A stretch of DNA of 64,000 nt from a bacterium. GTDB taxonomy: Bacteria; Armatimonadota; Zipacnadia; Zipacnadales; Zipacnadaceae. Under the pieces are notes generated by a model. It had not been told where the DNA came from. It searched no databases and worked only from the letters and a program-made list of their open reading frames with translations. Numbering within the stretch: position 1 is the first letter of the stretch; every line of letters starts with the position of its first letter. Below are positions 60,208 to 64,000 of this stretch, piece after piece. The position numbers were made by a program, and so were the translations under genes. The stretch covers positions 62,001-126,000 of the forward strand of contig JAUWYY010000007.1 in assembly GCA_030615605.1 (NCBI GenBank), in the 5' to 3' direction.

Positions 60208-60483
60208 ATGGACGGTCGGATTAGCTTTACCAGCAGTGCGCCGGGCCAGGTTCGCATCATTATGGAGTGCTCGGGCGACCCCGAAGAGGTCGAACGCGCT
60301 AACCTCTACATCACCCCGGCTATGGGCGATGCGGTTGAGTCTATGACGCAGTGGACCAGCAGGCATGCCTTCTTCGTCGAGGTGGCGGACAAGGATGCGC
60401 TGACGGCGCTGCAGACCGCAGTGGCGGTCCTCGATACGCTACGCACCAACGGCCTGCTCAACCTGACAGATATCACGACGTAG
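60208..60483 (+). CDS. Small protein of unknown function
   Basis: 91 residues from the ATG at 60208 with GAGGGGGTGAG upstream. It has beta-alpha-type alternation (RISFTSSAPGQVRIIMEC; HAFFVEVADKDALTALQTAV). The end resembles in outline the Pcc1-type helix of KEOPS subunits, but I would not assign that. It follows hslU by 88 nt. Confidence 0.55.
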   Translation: MDGRISFTSSAPGQVRIIMECSGDPEEVERANLYITPAMGDAVESMTQWTSRHAFFVEVADKDALTALQTAVAVLDTLRTNGLLNLTDITT

Positions 60484-60692
60484 GCAGAGCACAGCAGCAG
60501 CACAACAACAGCACAATGGCCGGCAGAGGGCAAGGCCGCAGTAGCTGAGTGCCAGCATTCGTATCCTGCTATGTGTATCCCAGGGTCGTAGTAGCCGCCG
60601 TGACGGGCGCCGCACTCGGAAAGGACCAGCTTCCCACCTGCGCGAATCCGTTAGTGGCTAAACGTCTGGCGGATAGCCGAAGATCGGTCGAG

Positions 60693-61106
60693 CTACTCGC
60701 CCATCACCTTGACGATCACGCGCTTGCGGCGCTGTCCGTCGAACTCAGCGTAGTAGATCTGCTGCCACGGGCCCAGGTCAAGCTGCCCCTCGGTGATCGG
60801 GACAATGACCTCATGGTGAATAAGCAGACTCTTGAGGTGGGCGTCGCCATTGGTCTCGCCGGTGCGATGATGGCGGTAGTCAGGATCGAACGGCGCCAGC
60901 TCTTCCAGCCAGTCATCAATATCCTGAATCAACCCTGACTCAGCGTCGTTGACGTAGACCCCGGCAGTGATATGCATCGCCGATACCAGCACCATCCCCT
61001 CCTCTACCCCACTCTCGGCGACCGCATCGGCCACCTGTGCGGTGATGTTAATGTAGTCGCGCTTCCGGTCGGTATTGAACCACAGATACTCGGTGCTGAA
61101 TTTCAT
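60693..61106 (-). CDS. YjbQ/UPF0047-family protein
   Basis: A 137-residue protein covering the whole family: [60 protein letters not shown] and [20 protein letters not shown]. The His residues bind metal. Some members have thiamine-phosphate synthase activity in vitro; the physiological role is unsettled. It is convergent with its left neighbour and divergent from larA. Confidence 0.93.
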   Translation of the reverse strand: MKFSTEYLWFNTDRKRDYINITAQVADAVAESGVEEGMVLVSAMHITAGVYVNDAESGLIQDIDDWLEELAPFDPDYRHHRTGETNGDAHLKSLLIHHEVIVPITEGQLDLGPWQQIYYAEFDGQRRKRVIVKVMGE

Positions 61107-61192
61107 ATCATCCCTCCTGCAAAGGATCGTCTGCCCGCCCTTTCGCTACTACACCGAAGAGGCCCTTCCCCGGGTAGCGCCATTTGAATCCA

Positions 61193-61221
61193 TTGACAGC
61201 CGGTCGTGGTGAAGCTAGAAT
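61193..61221 (+). promoter_or_regulatory. larA promoter
   Basis: TTGACA (61193-61198), 17-nt spacer, TAGAAT (61216-61221), about 38 nt upstream of the larA start codon. Confidence 0.7.
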
Positions 61222-61259
61222 GAACGCTACAGTTGAACACGGTTGACGAGGATTTATTG

Positions 61260-62600
61260 ATGACAGTCAAGATGAGGTACGGGCGGCAAGGCCTTGATAT
61301 AGAGCTGCCGGACGACATTAACACTCAGGTCCTGCACCTCAATCCAGTTCCGCAACTAACCGATCCGGGCAAGCAACTTGCGGAGGGCCTGCAGTATCCA
61401 ATAGGCACTCCGCCGCTGGCTGAACTGGCTGCCGGGCGCAGCGACGCCTGCATTGTGATATCCGATATCACCCGGCCGGTGCCCAATCAACTGCTGGTTG
61501 CGCCGCTGCTGGCGATACTGGAAAGCGCCGGACTCAGCCGCGACGATATTCTCATTCTGGTAGCAACCGGCCTGCACCGGGAAGCCACCGAGGCAGAAGT
61601 CGTGGCGATGCTGGGGCCAGAAATCGCGGCTAATTGTCGCGTCGAGAGCCACCAGGCCCGGGATCGCGCCTCCCAGGTACACCTGGGCACAACCCCAGGT
61701 GGAATACCCGTATTGATCGACCGCCGGTATGTCGAGGCGGACCTGAAGATCATAGTCTCATTGGTTGAACCCCACCTGTTTGCCGGTTATTCAGGCGGTC
61801 GCAAAGCAATCTGTCCGGGCCTGTCGGCGATCGAGACAATCATGAGCTTCCACAGCCCTCAGATCATCGAAGATCCCGCCGCGACCGTCGGCAACATCGG
61901 CACCAATCCGTCCGACGCGGCGGCCTGGCACGTCGCGCGGCTGGCGGGAGGTGCTGACTTTACGGTCAACTGCACTCTCAACGAGCAGCGGGAACTGACC
62001 GGCATATTCTGCGGGCATCTGGCGGAAGCCCCGTTCGCCGCCATGGCGCAGGCCGAGCAGCAGTCCAAGATCGTCCTCGATGAGCCAGTGGACATCACCA
62101 TTACCTCCAATGCCGGATATCCGCTGGACTTGACTTTCTACCAGGCAATCAAGGCAGCCACCGCCGCCGCCCAAATCACGCGGCGCGGCGGCACCATCAT
62201 CATCTGTCAGGAAAACGCCGAGAGCATCGGCAGTGAAGAATACACCGAGCTGATGCTGAGCGTGGACGACCCCCACGAGTACGTCGAACATGCCCTGTCC
62301 AGTGGCGAGAATCATATTGATCAGTGGGCGCTGCACCAGCTCGAGAAGGTGTTGCGCGGGCGGAAGATCTACAACTACTCGACCGGCATCCCCCCTGCCC
62401 AGCAGCGCCAGCTTTTCGTGGAGCCGGTAAGCAGCGTGGAGGCGGGGCTGGAACAGGCGCTGACCGAGCACGGGCCCGACGCTACCGTAGCAGTCATTCC
62501 GGAGGGGCCCTATGTGATGCCCTGCCTGGCTTCCCACCGCGTGGGCAGGATGAACGTGCCACAGATGAAGGAGGAATGTGGTGAGCTCTATCAGTGGTAG
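61260..62600 (+). CDS. larA: Nickel-dependent lactate racemase-family protein
   Basis: 446 residues from the ATG at 61260 with GAGGA upstream. DACIVISDITRPVPNQLL, ILVATGLHREATEAEV, HLFAGYSGGRKAICPGLSAI and NAGYPLDLTFYQAIKAA are LarA signatures; the His and Lys residues in them hold the pyridinium-dithiocarboxylate nickel pincer cofactor and substrate. The enzyme interconverts D- and L-lactate or racemises a related 2-hydroxyacid. LarC is encoded at 48679-49899; other maturation genes are not in view. Paralogues with other 2-hydroxyacids exist, so the substrate is not certain. Confidence 0.92.
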   Translation: MTVKMRYGRQGLDIELPDDINTQVLHLNPVPQLTDPGKQLAEGLQYPIGTPPLAELAAGRSDACIVISDITRPVPNQLLVAPLLAILESAGLSRDDILILVATGLHREATEAEVVAMLGPEIAANCRVESHQARDRASQVHLGTTPGGIPVLIDRRYVEADLKIIVSLVEPHLFAGYSGGRKAICPGLSAIETIMSFHSPQIIEDPAATVGNIGTNPSDAAAWHVARLAGGADFTVNCTLNEQRELTGIFCGHLAEAPFAAMAQAEQQSKIVLDEPVDITITSNAGYPLDLTFYQAIKAATAAAQITRRGGTIIICQENAESIGSEEYTELMLSVDDPHEYVEHALSSGENHIDQWALHQLEKVLRGRKIYNYSTGIPPAQQRQLFVEPVSSVEAGLEQALTEHGPDATVAVIPEGPYVMPCLASHRVGRMNVPQMKEECGELYQW

Positions 62601-62643
62601 ATGGGGAATCCTATGATGGTCGGCCCACGTTGGGCGCTCCGCA

Positions 62644-62673
62644 TTGACGAGGGTCAGTCCGGCAGGCTATAAT
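62644..62673 (+). promoter_or_regulatory. pyrF promoter
   Basis: TTGACG (62644-62649), 18-nt spacer and a perfect TATAAT (62668-62673), ending 30 nt before the GTG start of pyrF. Confidence 0.7.
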
Positions 62674-62703
62674 CAACCCCAAACCACTTATGCGGAGGCA
62701 ACC

Positions 62704-63597
62704 GTGAGACCAAACAACTTCGCCGATAGGCTGTGCGCGGCTGTCCTGGACAAGGGCAGCCGTGTCTGTGTCGGACTGGACCCCAATCTGGCTCGGCTGC
62801 CCCAGTTCCTGCTCGAAGACCACCCCCCGCCGCAGGCCGTGGAGCGGTTTTGCTGCGCGATTATTGATGCTGTTGCCGAGCACTGCGTGGCGGTAAAACC
62901 GCAGGCGGCTTACTTCGAGGCTCTGCAGCAGGAAGCTTCGCCGACCTTGTGGGCGGTGATGCGCCATGCCCGGCAGACCGGATTGCTGGTGATTCTCGAC
63001 GGCAAGCGCAACGACATCGGCTCGACCGCCGATGCCTACGCCCGGGCCTATCTGCGCGATGACGCGCCGGTAGATGCCATCACCGTCAACCCCTACCTGG
63101 GCAGTGACGGGGTGATCCCCTTCGTCAAGACTGCGGCGGCAGAAGCGCGCGGCCTCTTTGTGCTGGTCAAGACCTCGAACCCCTCGTCCGGCGAGCTGCA
63201 GGACCTGCGGCTGAGTGATAGCGGGAAACTGGTCTATGAGCAGATGGCTGACCTGGTGGCAGGTTGGGGAGACGAGCTGATCGGCGAGTACGGCTACTCG
63301 TCGGTGGGAGCAGTGGTCGGCGCCACCTACCCGAGACAGCTCGCCGAGCTACGCGCCCGGATGCCGCAGACACCCTTCCTCGTGCCCGGCTATGGCGCAC
63401 AGGGCGCGACGGCTCAGGACGTGGCCGCGGCCTTCGACGAGCGCGGGCTGGGTGCGATTGTCAACTCCTCCCGCGGCATCATCTTCGCCTACCAGACGAG
63501 GGATCTGCCCCCCACCGAATTTGCTCAGGCGGCTCAGGCTGCAACTGTGGAGATGAAAAACCAAATCAATTCAGCTATAGAGCAGAATGCAGGCTAA
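62704..63597 (+). CDS. pyrF: Orotidine 5'-phosphate decarboxylase, type 2
   Basis: 297 residues from a GTG at 62704 with GGAGG six bases upstream; an earlier in-frame ATG would overlap the promoter. VCVGLDPNLARLPQFLL at the start, the catalytic LDGKRNDIGSTADAYA, TVNPYLGSDGVIPFV, and the C-terminal VPGYGAQGATAQDV and NSSRGIIFAY match the longer type 2 subfamily. It makes UMP from OMP, the last step of de novo pyrimidine synthesis, in line with the pyrB start downstream. Confidence 0.95.
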   Translation: MRPNNFADRLCAAVLDKGSRVCVGLDPNLARLPQFLLEDHPPPQAVERFCCAIIDAVAEHCVAVKPQAAYFEALQQEASPTLWAVMRHARQTGLLVILDGKRNDIGSTADAYARAYLRDDAPVDAITVNPYLGSDGVIPFVKTAAAEARGLFVLVKTSNPSSGELQDLRLSDSGKLVYEQMADLVAGWGDELIGEYGYSSVGAVVGATYPRQLAELRARMPQTPFLVPGYGAQGATAQDVAAAFDERGLGAIVNSSRGIIFAYQTRDLPPTEFAQAAQAATVEMKNQINSAIEQNAG

Positions 63598-63814
63598 CGT
63601 GTATTATTCACGAAGGTAGAAGGGATGAGCCTTCCGAAGGCCCCAAGGTGGCCGTAGAAAGATAGTGAGGACAGTTTACAGTTTGTTATGAACAATAACA
63701 GAGTGTAACTATTAACTGGGTTACTCTACTTGTAAAGTTTTTGCCGGAAAGGTGCGGAAAACCGGCTTTTTTCAAAAAGCGGGTTTTCCGCAAAATCCGT
63801 TAATGAATAATCCG
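63598..63814 (+). repeat. Leader repeat element, copy 2 (upstream of pyrB)
   Basis: 217 bp. Ends GTATTATTCACGAAG and TTAATGAATAATCC are imperfect inverted repeats. It shares with copy 1 the AACTATTAACTGGG and CTACTTGTAAAGTTTTTGCC segments and the palindrome at 63754-63791. It starts one base after the pyrF stop and ends 19 nt before the pyrB start. Confidence 0.85.
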
Positions 63815-63833
63815 GCCTAAAGGAGGTCGGCCC

Positions 63834-64000
63834 ATGGCGCTGACCGGAAGAGACCTGGTTTCAATACTGGATTTTTCCAATGACGAGATTACCCTGGTGC
63901 TGGATACGGCCGAGCAGATGGCGCAGGCGCTGGGCTGGGAGGATAGTGGTGAAAAGCAGGCCCTGGCTCCACTGGACTGCATTCTGGCCACGCTATTCTT
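63834..64000 (+). CDS. pyrB: Aspartate carbamoyltransferase, N-terminal part (runs off the window)
   Basis: The frame opens at an ATG with AAAGGAGG upstream and stays open to the end of the window (55 codons). LTGRDLVSILDFSNDEITLV is the typical PyrB beginning, and the ILATLFF at the edge leads into the carbamoyl-phosphate site, not yet visible. The enzyme makes carbamoyl-aspartate in pyrimidine synthesis. Ornithine carbamoyltransferase is a less likely alternative. The adjacent pyrF supports pyrB. Confidence 0.8.
   Translation, partial: MALTGRDLVSILDFSNDEITLVLDTAEQMAQALGWEDSGEKQALAPLDCILATLF

Noticed and set aside
60208-60483. Pcc1-type KEOPS subunit
   Set aside because: Only the last helix is vaguely similar; no specific motif supports the assignment.

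Overview
The window reads as chromosomal DNA of a diderm (Gram-negative-type), flagellated and probably anaerobic bacterium. The evidence is an RND efflux operon with a TolC-type outer-membrane channel, an LptF/LptG-type permease, an outer-membrane beta-barrel protein, flagellar export genes (fliN, fliO, fliP, fliQ, fliR, flhB-like), a four-subunit 2-oxoacid:ferredoxin oxidoreductase and the PdxS/PdxT route to vitamin B6. The SRP RNA is of the large, Alu-domain type, which fits a Terrabacteria-side diderm such as Armatimonadota better than a proteobacterium. That placement is inference only.

Layout. 1-7.5 kb: ECF sigma factor with a partial partner gene, then an AbrB-like regulator and TolC/HlyD/RND efflux operon, with a stray RND tail fragment behind it. 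7.5-17.9 kb: two sugar-type enzymes, a degenerate PD-(D/E)XK protein with a membrane peptidase and a short MscS protein, a transglutaminase, tRNA-Gln, acpS and an LptF/G permease. 18-25.3 kb: MscS channel, sugar nucleotidyltransferase, pdxT, two glycosyltransferases, a two-gene TIR/deoxyribosyltransferase-like cassette, pdxS. 25.5-27 kb: a PLD nuclease with a DpnI_C-like domain and a zinc-ribbon protein. 27-33.5 kb: porG-porD and porA-porB, split by an outer-membrane protein and a TPR lipoprotein. 33.6-38.3 kb: dnaX-ybaB-recR, a PD-(D/E)XK-like protein, a response regulator. 38.4-40.4 kb: a structural-RNA cluster (SRP RNA, three tRNA-Ser, three tRNA-Arg, one four-helix-bundle gene) in which RNA genes are separated by arrays of a 12-bp repeat. 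40.5-49.9 kb: beta-propeller protein, flagellar export genes, histidine-kinase-like protein, yebC, larC. 50-64 kb: nth, glutamate-type dehydrogenase, dapA, uracil-DNA glycosylase, xerC, an accessory insert with a DUF4258/DUF2283 toxin-antitoxin-like pair, hslV-hslU, yjbQ, larA, pyrF and the start of pyrB.

The most unusual features are (1) the 12-bp repeat arrays that follow the 3' ends of the tRNAs and SRP RNA, with an IVP-type four-helix-bundle gene among them; (2) a 38-bp near-perfect palindrome with compensatory changes placed just upstream of three unlinked genes (xerC, hslV, pyrB); (3) a likely two-gene immune-type cassette between pdxT and pdxS next to a PLD/DpnI_C nuclease; and (4) several gene-tail fragments and insertions that point to recent local rearrangement. 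Function calls rest on motif recognition by eye; no database search was possible.
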